Source: Gavia stellata (Eukaryota; Chordata; Aves; Gaviiformes; Gaviidae). From it: a stretch of 64,000 nt of DNA. The stretch is taken from assembly GCF_030936135.1 (NCBI RefSeq), contig NC_082613.1:1922001-1986000 (forward strand). Reading direction: 5' to 3'. The notes under the pieces are model-generated. The model had not been told where the DNA came from, made no database searches, and worked only from the letters and a program-made list of their open reading frames with translations. The position numbers and the translations under genes were made by a program. This document shows, one piece after another, positions 26,431 through 39,500 of this stretch; the stretch's first letter is position 1; the number at the start of each line of letters is the position of its first letter.

Positions 26431-26660
26431 TGCCCCGCTGCAGCCCCCTGACCCCTGCAGCCCCCCGACCCCCTTCAGCAGCCCCCCCTGCCCCGCTGCA
26501 GCCCCCAGCCCCACTGCAGACCCTGACACCTGCAGCCCCCTGACCCCCTACAGCAGCCCCCCCTGCAGCCCCCAGCCCCGGTGCAGCCCCACTGCAGCCC
26601 CCAGCCGCCCTGCAGCCCCCAGCAGCCCTCTGCCCCACTGCGGCCCCTGTGCCGCAGCCC
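26431..26660. repeat. degenerate CTGCAGCCCC-rich tandem repeat
   Basis: About 230 bases contain many spaced copies of the core CTGCAGCCCC, mixed with CCTGACCCC and CAGCAGCCCC variants. The + strand is almost free of A and T outside the core, so the complementary strand is strongly G-rich. The array ends about 50 bases upstream of the tRNA gene. Confidence 0.85.
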
Positions 26661-26707
26661 CCGGCGGCAGTGCGGGAATAGCGGCGGGCGGGAGCGTTTC
26701 CCACCGC

Positions 26708-26779
26708 TCCCTGGTGGTCTAGTGGTTAGGATTCGGCGCTCTCACCGCCGCGGCCCGGGTTCGATTCCCGGTCAGGGAA
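26708..26779 (+). tRNA. tRNA-Glu (anticodon CTC)
   Basis: A complete 72-nt tRNA. The acceptor arm TCCCTGG pairs with the 3' TCAGGGA-type strand. The D arm carries GGTCTAGTGGTTAGG, with the A box inside. The anticodon stem CGGCG/CGCCG encloses the loop CTCTCAC, with anticodon CTC at 26741-26743. The T arm contains the B box GGTTCGATTCC at 26758-26768. CCA is not encoded, as expected in eukaryotes, and there is no intron. A T5 run at 26786-26790 can terminate RNA polymerase III. It matches the vertebrate tRNA-Glu-CTC sequence as I know it. It lies on the same strand as DNAJC5, about 330 bases upstream of its exon 1 donor. Confidence 0.97.
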
Positions 26780-26785
26780 GTTGCC

Positions 26786-26790
26786 TTTTT
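26786..26790 (+). terminator. RNA polymerase III T-run terminator of the tRNA
   Basis: Five T residues start seven bases after the mature tRNA 3' end, the usual position and minimum strength for a pol III terminator. Confidence 0.8.
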
Positions 26791-26799
26791 GCCGCGCTC

Positions 26800-27500
26800 T
26801 ACCTGCTTTTCGGCCTCCCCCGCCCCTCCACGTTGCGCACCCACGGCCACGCACGGCGCGCTGCGGGCGCGTGCCCGCGCCCGGCGGGGGCGGGGGCGCT
26901 GCGTGCCGGCGGTGCGCAGGCGCGGTGCGCGCCGCGCTGGCCCCTCCCGCGTCGGTCGCCGGGTCCCGCTCGGTGTCTGGCGGCGGCAGCGGCTGAGGCG
27001 GCGCCGCCGCGACCGGGGGCTGCTCGACGCCGGGAGGAGCCGCCCGCGCCGTGGGGCCGCCCCCGCCCGGGGCTGCCCGGCCCCCGCCCGCCCGCGGGGC
27101 GCAGGTGAGCGCGGCGGCGGGGCTGGGCCTCCCCGGGCCCGGCCCGCGGGCGGAGGCCAAGATGGAAGCTGGTGCTGCGGGGGGGGGGGGGGCGGGCGGG
27201 GAGGGAAGGGCGCCTTTTGGGCTGGGGGAGACGGGGAGCGGCGGGGCAGGGCGCCCCGCGGGAGGACGGGGTGGCCCGGCCCGGCCCGGCCCGGGTGGCA
27301 TCGGCCGGCGGGGGGCTGCGGGCGGCTCTGCGGAGCAGCCCGGCCTGGGCGGGCGCCCTTTCCCGCTCCGCCGGAGCCCCCTGCCCGCGGTGGGGGCGGC
27401 CGCCCCCGCTCCGCGCCTTCCCCCGCCGTGCGCATTCCCTCGCGGCGTCCAGGGCCTGCGTCCCCCGCCTCGGGGCCGCGGGGATCGGGGGAGAAAGCCC
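26800..27500 (+). promoter_or_regulatory. DNAJC5: CpG-island promoter of DNAJC5
   Basis: A very CpG-dense segment without an obvious TATA box. It holds an NRF1-like motif TGCGCAGGCGCG at 26913-26924 and several GGGGCGGGG/GGCGGGG-type SP boxes. A 14-G run lies at about 27179-27192, inside the start of intron 1. The layout suits a broadly active TATA-less promoter. The start site probably lies between about 26930 and 27000. Confidence 0.8.
26950..27104 (+). other. DNAJC5: DNAJC5 non-coding exon 1 (5' end approximate)
   Basis: The GC-rich segment containing GTGTCTGGCGGCGGCAGCGG ends in GCGCAG followed by the consensus donor GTGAGC at 27105. It has no ATG in a frame joining the coding sequence. 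The 3' border is read from the donor. The 5' border is a guess. Confidence 0.65.
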
Positions 27501-30500
27501 CGAACAAAAGGCCCGGAGAGGGGAATTCTGAGGGAAAGTCATTGCTGCTGTGTGGGAGCCGCGATTCACCGTGACTGGTTTTTCGCTGGAGGGGCCTGGG
27601 ATGATTTTTGCTTCCCCTTTCCTTGCGTGGTTCCACCTAATTAAAAAAAAAAATAATTTCTGACCACTCAGATTATTACGCGCTTAGTGAATGGCGTATT
27701 AGCCACGGGAAGTAAATCCAGCCTTTATAATGAGAAACTTGCAAAGGCAGCATAATTCTATTTATTCGTGCAGCATCTTCTAGTTCTCGAATTAAGAATT
27801 CCGGTCAGGTAATTCTGGTGATACGGAATGCGACTGGACGAAGGGGAGACAGCGAATTCACTGATAACGCCTCGCTCTTGCTTTTATGCTTTATCAGTAT
27901 CTTGCTGTGATAGTGACACAGAGCCGTTGACTGTATTACCGGAGCATATTGCGCTGATGGAGCCGTGTCTCCCTTGGAGAGCAAGGTGAAAGCCATCCGT
28001 ACGACACAGAAAGGAAAGCTGAACGTTTTTATCTTTTTTAGGTTTGTTTTCATTGGGGTATTAATTTTTGTCTGCTGTGAGACGTTGCCGTAGAGCTGTG
28101 TATGCTCAATATTCACTCTCCTGCGGTAAAGCTTAAAAAAATGGCATAGATTTGGCACATCATCTTACAGCAGTGTGAAATAATATAATTCTCCTAGCTG
28201 ATGTCTGCCTAATGTCCTCATGCTAGCTTATCTTAAGGAAGCGGAAATACTGTATGAGTGTTTAAACACCTATCGCTTTGCTGCTGTTGAAGCAAAAACT
28301 CACAGGCCACACTGGCCCCGTGGCTGACCGGTGGCGCATCACCCATTGCATGGGGTAAATTAAGCTATCGAAAGTATGCAAATTGGAAAAAAGGAAAAAA
28401 ATTCCCTTTTGAAATGCGTCAGGATTCTACCTATTGGAATTCTTGGCCAGTAGCAGCCACCTTTAAGTGGAATTTACTCTTTTGACCACAATTTCAGTAG
28501 AGGCGTTTTCAATTTCTAAGGCATCTGTTGGTTTCAGGCTGCTTAGGATCAGTGTTTGCATTTTTGTTTGCTTCTGATAGAAAATGATAGAGTCCTAATC
28601 TGACTAAGAGATCCCAAGAAAGAGATGCCAATTCATTTGCATTAATGAATTAGCTCTAATAATTCAAGTACGCTGTGCTCTGGGAGAGAGAAAAGAGGGG
28701 AAGCAAAAGCTGGAGTCAAAGAGAAAGTGACTTCAATATATAGAGTGTAGAATGAAAAGAAGTTTATTTTATTGAGCAGCTTCCTGTGGTTTTCTCATGC
28801 TGCTTCTAAGGACTTGGAGAAACTTGTCATGATGTTGGCCATGCAGAATTTGCTTCGTGGATAACCCCGAGTTTAGAGATGAGATTTTTATAAGCATAAA
28901 TAAATGTTTCTTTCCCTCCCTCCTTTATTTCATCTTAGTGCTTGTCCACGGCATTTACATGAAAGGGGAGATGCTGCAATGTGGTCATCTTCCTCCTAAA
29001 TTTTTGATGTCTTGTATTGGTAAATTGCAGGCTGTAGGTTCAAAGTGCCGCTGAAACCAGCGAGTCGAGACTTCCCAACCTCACAGAGTAGCTGTGCACT
29101 ATATTTAACCATCTTTTATCGGTGAGTGTCTGAAAAAAGTAGTGTCTTTGTACTATGTTTTGTCTCCTAGCGTAGACCTTGTATCCATGTTGATTATTCC
29201 CAAGAAGTATAAACGCTCTTCCAGCCTTTCCTAAATGCCAGGCAACCCGCCTCCTGGTCGGTTGGTAGTTAGCGTGCCTTGTTTTATTACTCGTTTGCAG
29301 GAAGTTGGTGTGCTTTGTGGCTGAGGTGGCATGGGCTTCGGTTATGAAGTTACCCAAGATGGTTGGAGCCTGTCAGAGACTTGTTTTGCAGCGGAGGATC
29401 AGAGCAGGGGTCAAAATACAGCTGTGATGCGGCCGAGCTTTTCTTATCATGCCATATGAAGGCATCCGTCAAGTCAGCGGTGGTGTTTGGATCTTTGTAC
29501 TTTGGAAAAAATTGAGCAGTACAAGAATATGAGTTAGGAACCTAACAGTATGAACGCTGATTTTGAGGCTTTTGGGCCTAATTTGCAGGTTATGCTGTTA
29601 GGGAGGTGGTAGTCGTCAGCAATGATGTTAATCATCGTATTTCTTCTCTTTGTGAGCTTCAAGAAGGATTTTTGTCTGCGTTTAAGCATTTTGATGGTGA
29701 ATACTAATGGAAGCCTAACTGGATTACTTAAGAAATCATGTTTTAGGTTACAGGTATAACTTGCTGATGTGACTCTTTTTTTTGAATTTATGAATGCAGT
29801 TGCCAGAATATCCTCTCTGGGGAAGTGGGCACAATTTATGACTGGGAGGTGGTTCTGCAAATCCTACCTGGCTGTTGAATGACTTGACTTACAATAACAA
29901 TGCTGTAACTGGCCTGTGATAATTGCCGTATTTCCCTCTTTTGATCAGTTTGTCATGTTTTCTCTTTCAAGTAGCGTTAATGTTAATAACCAGGCCAAAA
30001 TATTTTTTCTGTATGCTTGGGAGGGAAGGGGTTGGCAGAACTTTTCTGCAAAGCTTATACGTAGGACTGAGCACTCCAGTACCCTCCCCGGGGTGTGCAA
30101 AATGGCATCTGCCAGCATTTTCACTTCTCTCCCCTCAAACACACAAGCGTGAGGATTAATTGAAGGTAATTTTAATACACTAACTGATTTCCTTTGCGGC
30201 TTGATCTTGGGCCGTGCAAGTCCTCTTTGTTCGGCTTTGCCGCTTGCAGTTCCAGCTCGGGGCTCTGCCGCGGCTCCGCTCACAGCCTCGCTTCTCCTCC
30301 AGCTTTACCTGCCTGGGTAGAAGACGAAGCAGCGCTAGGGAGGGATTGCCTCTGCCTAGGAAGATGTGGCTCTTCTGTCGCTCTCCGCTAGCCTGAGGAA
30401 AAGATGTTTCCAAGGAGCGGGTGTGTGGGCTTTGGCGAGTCACTTGGTTTCGGTGAGGTGACCCCCAACTTGTAAGCGGATGGCAGGGAGGGCTGCGGTG

Positions 30501-33500
30501 GGCCAGCCCCCCGTCTCGGGAAAGAGTTGTGTGGCCACCTGGGCCGTAAGACAGATGGGTCACGGCAAAATGCAGAGGGAGGGATGAGGGACATGGCTAA
30601 CGCTGAGGACCAAAGCAAAATGTTGCCCTGTGTTGTTGTTTTTAACATGAAAAAGTTGTTTTCCTTGTGCTCCGGTAATTGAGGTAATTTGAATTAAGCG
30701 AAATTGGTTTAGAAGCATCCATGCAAATAATTTTTTGCATATTTGACTCTAGCTACCTGTCCTGGCCGTCAAAGTTCTTCCCCACATTCAGGATGATGTG
30801 GTGACTGACTGAACATTTGCAAAGGAAAAGACTTGGAGGATAAAAAGGAAGCTGAGGAGTGGTCTTGGTGCACCCGGCCGGCGTATGCTGCCAGCAGGTT
30901 GCCAATGCTTATAACCTCTCAAGAGCTGTCTGCGAATTCTTACCATTGTTTTAATGTACTTTTTATCCTTACGGTTTTGTTACTATGTCAGCTACTGTGT
31001 GTTGATGCTGGTGCGTTAACCAGTGACTGCTTTTAATCTTGAAAGACTGGAGTTTGAGTGGTGCTATGTCTTAAGATTGACTTAGAAGTTCTGTTAAAGT
31101 ATTTCCTTAATCAATAAAAACATACGAAGCACAGTTGTTAGAAAGTACATGTTTTAGCTTCAGAGGCACTTTGTTTCCTATTTCAGGCAGTGTAAACTGA
31201 TATAAAAGAACCGCATTCCAGAACAAAAGTGCCTCAAAAGATTGTTGAAATATTTTTAATGAAGTGATAGTAGCTACCAAAAAACATATCATTTTATGTG
31301 TGTGTGCCTAGAATAGCTAAATAATAATAATAGTTACCGGTGTTAGATTGCGGGGTTTTTAGTACATTGTTGATATGTAGGTTTTTCTTGGGAGAAGGTG
31401 AATGAGATTGCTTTAGCATATGGTCAACTTTCTTACATCCTGGCAGCTTCTCCTGATTGCACTCACCTTGTATCTGCACTGCACTAAAATGTGCCTTTTA
31501 AAGTTCTTTTCCACCACACTTGCAGTGCCAGCACGTTGTAGGGCCAACTGTAAAATTTCAGTACGTTTTTCTTCTGGCTGCAAGTTTTTCATCCTCTTGT
31601 GCGTGCACTGGTAGAAGAAAAATGAAGGTGTGCGGTGTGCAGTGGTATGGTAGCTCCCATGCAAACAGAACGAGTCTCCTAGGCCCAAGTAAATTTAAAT
31701 TAGCAGCTGCTATCTCCTCTTTCATAATCTGCGCAAGGATTTTGTAACGAGGATGGAGTTTTTTGATGGTTTTTTTTTTTCTTTTTAATATACTTTGGTA
31801 CTGTGATCTAAACTTTGTTGGGTGAATGGTTGAGCAAACAAAAATCCCAGTGGCATTTAGTTACCTCTTATCCAAGCACCGGTAAAGAACCAGTTTGTTT
31901 TTTGTTTTCATGACATGATGTATAGTTCCGTTTTAAAAATTTAGCACAGCAGCACAAAATGAGCCATCATGAGCATGCTTTCATTAACTGGTATTTTTGT
32001 GATGGTGATGGTCTGATGGCTTCTGACAGACGAATAATGCAAGTAAATAGTTCTTTAGGTCTGATTGCAATGACGGGCAGTATCTAATACCTGTGGGGAG
32101 AAGCTGATAGAAGAGCACAAACCAGAGATCCAGCCGGCACCCCACGCTTCCCCCCGCCTGCCTTCTGGGCTTCCTCTTCCCTCCGAGAACACGTATTTAT
32201 GTATCTGTCAAGAACTGTTTTTTAACTGCTTGCTCTAGGAACGCTGACGTGCACCATCCTGCTTTTGTCAGACGGGACTTCACAGTGCCTTCTTGGTTTC
32301 ATCTCTGTCTTGCTAAAGTTGCGTTGGGTGGCAGTGGTAGGGATTCTGGAAGGTTTGTGGTTTTCACAGAACAATCTGTAAAAAAAAGTGAATATATAGG
32401 ATGTATATGTTGATAATATTTTGCTGTGCAGGTAGGAAAAGCCCCAAGTTTACTGATGTCATTACAGTAGCTAATTACGCAGCTACAAGAGGTACAAACT
32501 TGCATAGGTTTTCTGCTGGCTTTTCCCCTTTTATGTCTTCAAATTGTTGGCTTTATTTCAAATGGAAGTATTCTTTTCCCTTCCATCTGTCATTACATAT
32601 TTTACATCTTAACAGGATTTTCTGTTACTGTGATGGTAATATCTTAGCAATTTTATTTATGCTCAGAAATAGTTTGTAATATTTGTGTCACGGTTCCAGC
32701 GCGTGGTGTGTAATGTGGGCCTCTGCCTAGACTGGGTCAGTCATTAAAGAATTTTCCTTACGAATCTGCTTTTCATGGCATGAGCATTTGGGGACGCTTA
32801 CTGAAAAAAACTGCTCGTAGAGAGCTTGGGAAGCCGAACTCCAAATGTTTTCGTGGGCAGTTACTAGTGACAATGTCTGCAGTAATCTAGAAGATGCCAC
32901 ATTTAGGAAACTCATTCTACCAAGACTAGGTTGCACCAAGTGAGATATTTATAATTTCAGGCTGCATCTATTGTTACTTGATGGTGTGCAATGAAGGGAC
33001 TTTTTTTTCAAATATGTTAAGCAATGTCTTTAATTTTTCTTTACTTCTCTGCAGTTATGAGGTCAGCGTGAAAGCTTGCGGTCCTGCTTCCGATACTTAG
33101 AAGTATGAGAAGGGGGGTCAGCAGACAAAATGGGATGTGTTAAGATCTTGTTCAGATACCGGCGCGTGGCAGCGTGTCTTTGGGGGACGTGTGACGTGGT
33201 AACAGCGAGTAGACGGGGAATAAAATTAATGAGTGTTCATGTGCTTTTACAAAGGGCATACGGGATCCTTGTGAAATCATCTGCTACCTGCACAGGGAAT
33301 TGAAGCAGTGCTTTCTTTTTTAAGTTCTGTTCCAGTTCAGGTCCATCAGGGCTGGAGTTACCCTGATACAGTTCCAGGTCAGACTGATAACAGCTTTGAA
33401 CTGAAACAGAAGGACTGATCCGATACGCCCCAACTGACTTGATCAACGGGACGGTTTGCGCAGGGGACCCAGCTGTGTAGCGTGAGCTCTGGAAGAGGGT

Positions 33501-36500
33501 GAGGTGGTTCAGCGTGGGTGGTGGGACCTTGGTGGCAGCAGGTCTGTTTCTTTTCCTTCTTGCCTGCATGGTCTAGCTTTTGCTGCGCCTAGATCCTCTG
33601 ATCCTCCCAGCACCCCTTTGGCATCTCCTCGCCTCCTACTCCTTGAGGAGGAGGGAAGGGGCCATGAAATTGTTCAGAGCCTCCATTGAAATCTGAGGTG
33701 AGCTGTTTCTCGGAAGCTGTAACCAGACATATTTCCCATTCTATATTGAGTTAAAAAACCGGATTCAGTTACTGTTCAGAGCTATGAATTGATTTAAGTT
33801 CCAGGTTCATTCTGAGTTGCTGTTCTGTGTGAACATTAGGAATATTTTCCATCTGATAACTAACTAACGAGCTCTGTCGCACAGGGATGCTGCTTCTCCG
33901 AACATGCACAATCTGATGCATGTCTCGAGGAGTTATTCTGGTCTGAATGGTGAAAGAAAAATAGGCGATGAACCATGTCTTCTCTTTAGAAAGTTTTCTT
34001 TTATCATCGTTGGGGTTTGGTTTGACAAATCACTAGTCAGTCAGTCATTCTTTTGACGGCCCTAACGATAATACTGGGAAATAATGTTCTTGCTTTGAGT
34101 AGACTGTTTTTATCACAGAGCAAAATAAATGCAATTGAACAGAAATATTTTGCCTGGATGGTAATTAGTGAAAATATTTATCTTCCTTAATAACTTCTCA
34201 GTCTTTCTTTCTGTTCCTACAAAGTTCCCGATTTACGCACTCGCTCACTCCATTCTTGTTGCACTTTTAAAAATTGCTTTGGCACAACATTTGCTATTCA
34301 CACTTAAGTTAGGAAAACCAGGCAAACAGTTAATCAAAAGTGTTTGGAAGCTGCACAGTTACAATTTCCCAAGCATACCTCGCTATTTCACTGGTTTGGA
34401 TAACAGGGACAACAATCAACATGACTTTATTTTGTATTACTGGTCCTGAAATGGAATATATGTTGGATGAAATACCATGGATGGTGAAAACCCAGCATCT
34501 TCTGTAATTGTCATATGATGGGCAACTCCTTACCCCGGTTTCCTGCATCTTATCTTAAAACCATGTTTCTTCCAGTGACTTGTTCTGTTGACATCTTCCG
34601 TCTAAAGGCCAGTTAGTCCCTCTCACATATTAAAAATTATCTTTCTGTGATGACTTTCACTCTTCCTTCCTTGCTGTTTTGAGGCTCTTGAAATATGTAG
34701 ATGTATAAAATATTACTTAAAAATAACCCTAAATGAGGAAAGGTGCTATTTTGCAACTAATTCTGTTCCTGTTAAGGATCTTTGGAAGGCATATGCTTTT
34801 TTTGGGGAATATGTGCAAGAATAACGGTGGTTTAACATTGCATTGACAGCATCACGTCTTGTATGCAGGCAGACTGGCGAGACATCTATCATACGGTGGT
34901 GTTAGTTAAGATCAGAGGGAGAAATAAAAGCATCGCAGTCACAAAAACGGGAGGGTTTTCTGGCTTTGTTATCAGTTATTACTTTAGGTGGAAAAAAGAC
35001 TAAACGTGTACTTCTCTACTTCACACTGAAACTAAAAGGCACATGCATTGGGAACGACAGTGATTAAATTATGCATCGGTGTAATAGTGGCCTTTTTGTT
35101 CTTAGTCCTCTGAAGTGCGATTCCAGTCTGAAAGCTTAGTTTATAAAATTATGCGTTTAGATGTTCTATTTCTTAGCCCAATTATAATGTTAGAAAACAC
35201 AGTTACAACTGAAGTCTAGAACATGGTTTTTCCTTAAGTGCCAGGTTTGCAAACTAAGTAAACGGTCTGAAATTCAAGCTGTGTCTTTCCTTGTTAATCA
35301 CTAGTGAGTTAGTGGGGAAAATCAGTAGGACAAATAGCATTCTTAGTTTCCTTATTATTTCTAAATTATGGGCTTGCTTTTTTTTGTTTCTTTCCAAGCA
35401 GCCATGAAATACTGTTGCCAGACTGAATGGCGGAACTGAGGACATACTTCATCCCGCAGTTTGCAGATGAAATGTATGCAAAGTGAGAGGGCAGTGGAAA
35501 TAAATATCAGTATGGTTTCTGTAGGAGTAGTATAAAATAAATCTTTTGGTTGGTGAAACCACAGTGTATAGTCAGAAAATACCAAAGAGTTTTGTCTCCT
35601 GTAAGAAAATGTCAGTTTAAATTAAAACCACCTCTAATTCACCCCTGTGATTTATTTTGATATTTCTAGCCACAGAAACTTGGTGGAGACAATGTACGAG
35701 GTCTTAGGTCCTGAGCACCTCGCAATCCAGACAGACTCAAATGTATGAATTGTATATGGTTAATATGTTCTTGGTGTGTTACAAGAGTATAGTTACATTA
35801 GCAATGGATTTGTAGTGACTTTCTTCAGTGCTGTGAAAACTGGTTTTGATCGCTAGGCAATAAATGTGTCATCTGTCCCAAGGTGCTTTCTGCTGTGTCT
35901 TACTGTGTGTTTACCACTGGACACATGCTCGGGTTTGGTTGGCCTAAGAAGAAACAAAAATATTTGCAATGAAGGCATGCCCCTCCAGCAGTGCCCAGCC
36001 TTCAAAAGAAAAGGAGTTTTGTTGTATTTTCCTGCTAAAACAACAAGTAAAAGTTTGAGTGATATAAGAGAGTGCCGGTCAGTTCAGATTTTATTGTGAA
36101 AATCTTAACTTCTTTTATGCTTCTTTTATGCTTTTATGCTTCTATGTCCATGTGCTGGGGAATTGAATGGGGCAGGTACGAAACTCATCTCCTTGTGTCT
36201 TTTAAACAGTTTTCTGTAACATCTGATGCTCTCCAGTGAGGAGGAATCTGTGGTATGAAGATGATTGAAGAATGTCCTCGTGTCCAAATTATATATATAT
36301 TTGTTTGTTTGTATCAATTAGTTGAGTAAATCTGTATTTATGACAGGCCATTTCACGTGCATTTTTTTCGGGTCTCTTTCACTGCTCGGTGTTTGTGCGG
36401 GGATACTTCTGATTTGCAGATTTGTGGGGAATCCTTTGAGGCCTGGCGATCACTGGGGGAGCGTTGTCCTTAATTCAGATGAGACTGGCTGTGGAAAAAG

Positions 36501-39500
36501 CGATTCATGGTTTCCCTGATGGTTGTCAAGTTGAGTTCTGGGCAGATGTTTACCTGGGGCCCTGGAGATGGTCTGCTTGGGGTCTTGGGTCTGCTTGGGT
36601 TTGTGCTCGCCTCCTCACAGTGTTCAGGGGGTTTTTATCCTACAGCCTGTGCCCTGTTTGTAATCAGAGGACCGCTTATACCTGGTGATGTCTTGTTTTG
36701 GGGTTTTTTGAGGCTTAACTGGATGGTGCAGTTTGGTGGCAGGCAGTACTCACGTCAGAATTGCAGCTTGCTCCCAGCACTGCACAGTCCCAGTTTGTGC
36801 AGAGGGTCTGGTGATCCCAGGGTGGAAAAGAGCGTGCAGCTTAAAAAACGTTATGGGTGTGATTAAAATTTGATCTGTAGTTTCTTGAAAGCAGTGGTTT
36901 TGAGGGTGTTTTTGAAAGTTGTCGAAAATGTTATTTTCAAGCTTAAAACAACTTTTACAGCACCGATTGCTCTGTCCTGGCATATTTTTCTCTGCTGCAG
37001 GACTGCAGGAGTGACTTCCTATTGTGTTTGTGATGTTTGACTAACAGGGAATGGTGACAATCGCTGCCTTTACGCCTGTCACCGAAGGTGCTGTAGCTCC
37101 GCTGACCTGGATTCCTGAGCTGTTGTCATGGCTTGGAGTGCCTTAACGTGAAGCTATGCCAGCAAATCGTGCGATTGCCAGAGCCGCCTCAGAAAGTTAT
37201 GTCAGCGTGTACCTCTTCAATAGAACAGGTTGTTATTAAAATCCATATTTATTAGCGTACGGATGGCCTTACTAGGCATGACCACCAGCCCAGCGGCTGA
37301 TCACCCGCACAGCTCTTCCCGTCTGTGACTGCTCTGCTGGCTTTTCTGGCTGCAGCTTGCGGTGCTGGATGCAGCCTTGCAGTTAGGAAAGGAGAATGAG
37401 TGGTGGTTTGGTCCTGCGTTGGGTTTTTTTTGTTTGGTTGGTTTTGGGTTTTAGCATTTCTTATTAGTATTCAATCTTACCTGAAAAGAAGACAAATCTG
37501 TTGTGCTGCTTTTGCCTTTGTTTCTTTGCGGTTTAATAAATAAGTCTTCGGATGTATGTTAGATGCCCGTGTTTTTCTGTTTTTTACGGGAGGAAATGAA
37601 AATGCTCTTTTCTCCGTCAGTTTCTGTGAGGAAGTGAAATAAAGAAATAGTGAAGTCTCCTCCCCACTCTCCACAAAAACCGGGGAAATACAGTTGAGCA
37701 ATTAGGAGAAGAAGGGATTTTTAAATATGCTTAATTTTTAAACTTTGCAAAAGACAAAACTCTTCGGAGCAAAAGTCTTCACAACTTAACTGAGCTTGAA
37801 TAACAAGTGTCGCTTGAATTATGCATCTTCTTAGGCTGGGAACACCTGTTCAGATACATGAGGTAAACGTAAATCGGGACAAAAAGTTTCTTTTCTGCCT
37901 GTATTATTAAAGAAATAAGCTTAATATTTAGAGTAAAATCTTGTAGATTGCTAAAAACTGATTACCCTGTGAAACAGAAAGAAAGGCTCTGAAGTTACAG
38001 AGTCAATGACTTTGGATTCTTGGTGGTTGTATAAAGACATTTTTAGCTTTTCTTTTCCTGAGCTGGGTGGCTCAGCGGGTGGTTGTTTCTGGAAACTTGG
38101 CTTTATAAATTCTGCTGTTCCGTTCTGCTTGTTTTGCTTTTTAAGAGGAAGACTTGTGTGCTTGGTGGGGGAAGAGATAATCTCTGCTGTTCAGTTCTTT
38201 AGGAGTTAATAACCTGAAAACAGAGGTAAAGGTTCTCAAAGGGAAACACCAGACTGGGTCATTTTAGATCAGGTTGAAGATAAGTGGATTACCTTCTGCT
38301 GTTGGTACAACCTGGTCTTGATTTTTGCCTTTTTACCCGTTAAAATAAACTATTTATTTCAAAGTCATTAACAAAAACTGCTCATGATTGAAACTGGCAA
38401 GAGTGTGTATTTGACAACAAAGCAATTCCAGTAATAAATGAGTTGTGAAATATTTTGGGTCTACGTTTTGCAATTTGTAAAACCATACTTATACATTATT
38501 TAAATGTTGAGGAGGGGGAAACGCCTTATTTACCTTTTCATCTGCCTCCACAATTGATAGCAAAAGAAGATAGGAACTTTCTTTTTTTCTTCCATGTCCT
38601 GCTACTGTAGATGAGTACAGAGGGTAATTTTCCCCTGCCCTGCTCTCCCAGATTAATTTCTGATAAATCTCTTTTTTTTTTCTTTCCCTTTGCTGACCAA
38701 CTTGTAATTTGGAGGATGTGTTGATGTCTGGGAAGATCGTTGTGTCATTTCTTTTGCCTCTCAGACTGCTTATATGGCTCTTTTAGATGTCCTCTGTAAC
38801 CTCACTTTGTTCCTTCTTTTTGACCAGGCAAAAACTGTCCGTGCTGTAAAAAGGCGCCGCTTAGACCGGCGTTGCCTCCTTAACATGTTGTTGTGATTCC
38901 TGTATGTTTGTTGTACAGTTACTGCTTGGTGCAACAGAAAACTCATCCTAACCTAGGGCAAGTGGCGAGGCGTTCGGAGCAGGCTGGCGAGGCGTGGGTG
39001 ATCGCGTTCTGACCATTGATCCAATTGATCCTTTGTCACACAAGCGAATAGACCTTTTTTCTTTTTTACTGTTTAAAAGCCTTTAGTTGTCTTACCTACA
39101 GGTGTGACCTAACAGTATAAATCCTGTTTTTATGTGAGTAAACCCATCTGTTTGTTCCAAGACTTTTTCTGTATTTTAGAGGTTTAATGCTTTGACTACA
39201 TTGGGATAGTCATTAGCAATATGATTTTTTTTTTAAATTGATAGAGTTTATTCAACCCACCTAGCGCAAATGGAACTGTACATCTGTATAGATGCTTTTG
39301 AAGAAATTTTAAGATATTTCTTCTCTAGAAGCAGCAAGTGACATCAGTATTGCTCCACCCGCAGTAGTGAATGTTGTGGGTTTTCTGATTTGTTCTAATG
39401 AACTCGCATGCGATGAGTGGTTACAGTGGTTCAAACACTGCATAGATTTATATAGAGAAACAATTAAGAGGAATAATGAGGCAAGCAAACAGAACTACTG

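Noticed and set aside
26719-27636. Open frames of 250-305 codons on both strands across the tRNA and DNAJC5 promoter
   Set aside because: They run through the tRNA gene, the CpG island and poly-G runs; products are Pro/Arg/Gly-rich artefacts.
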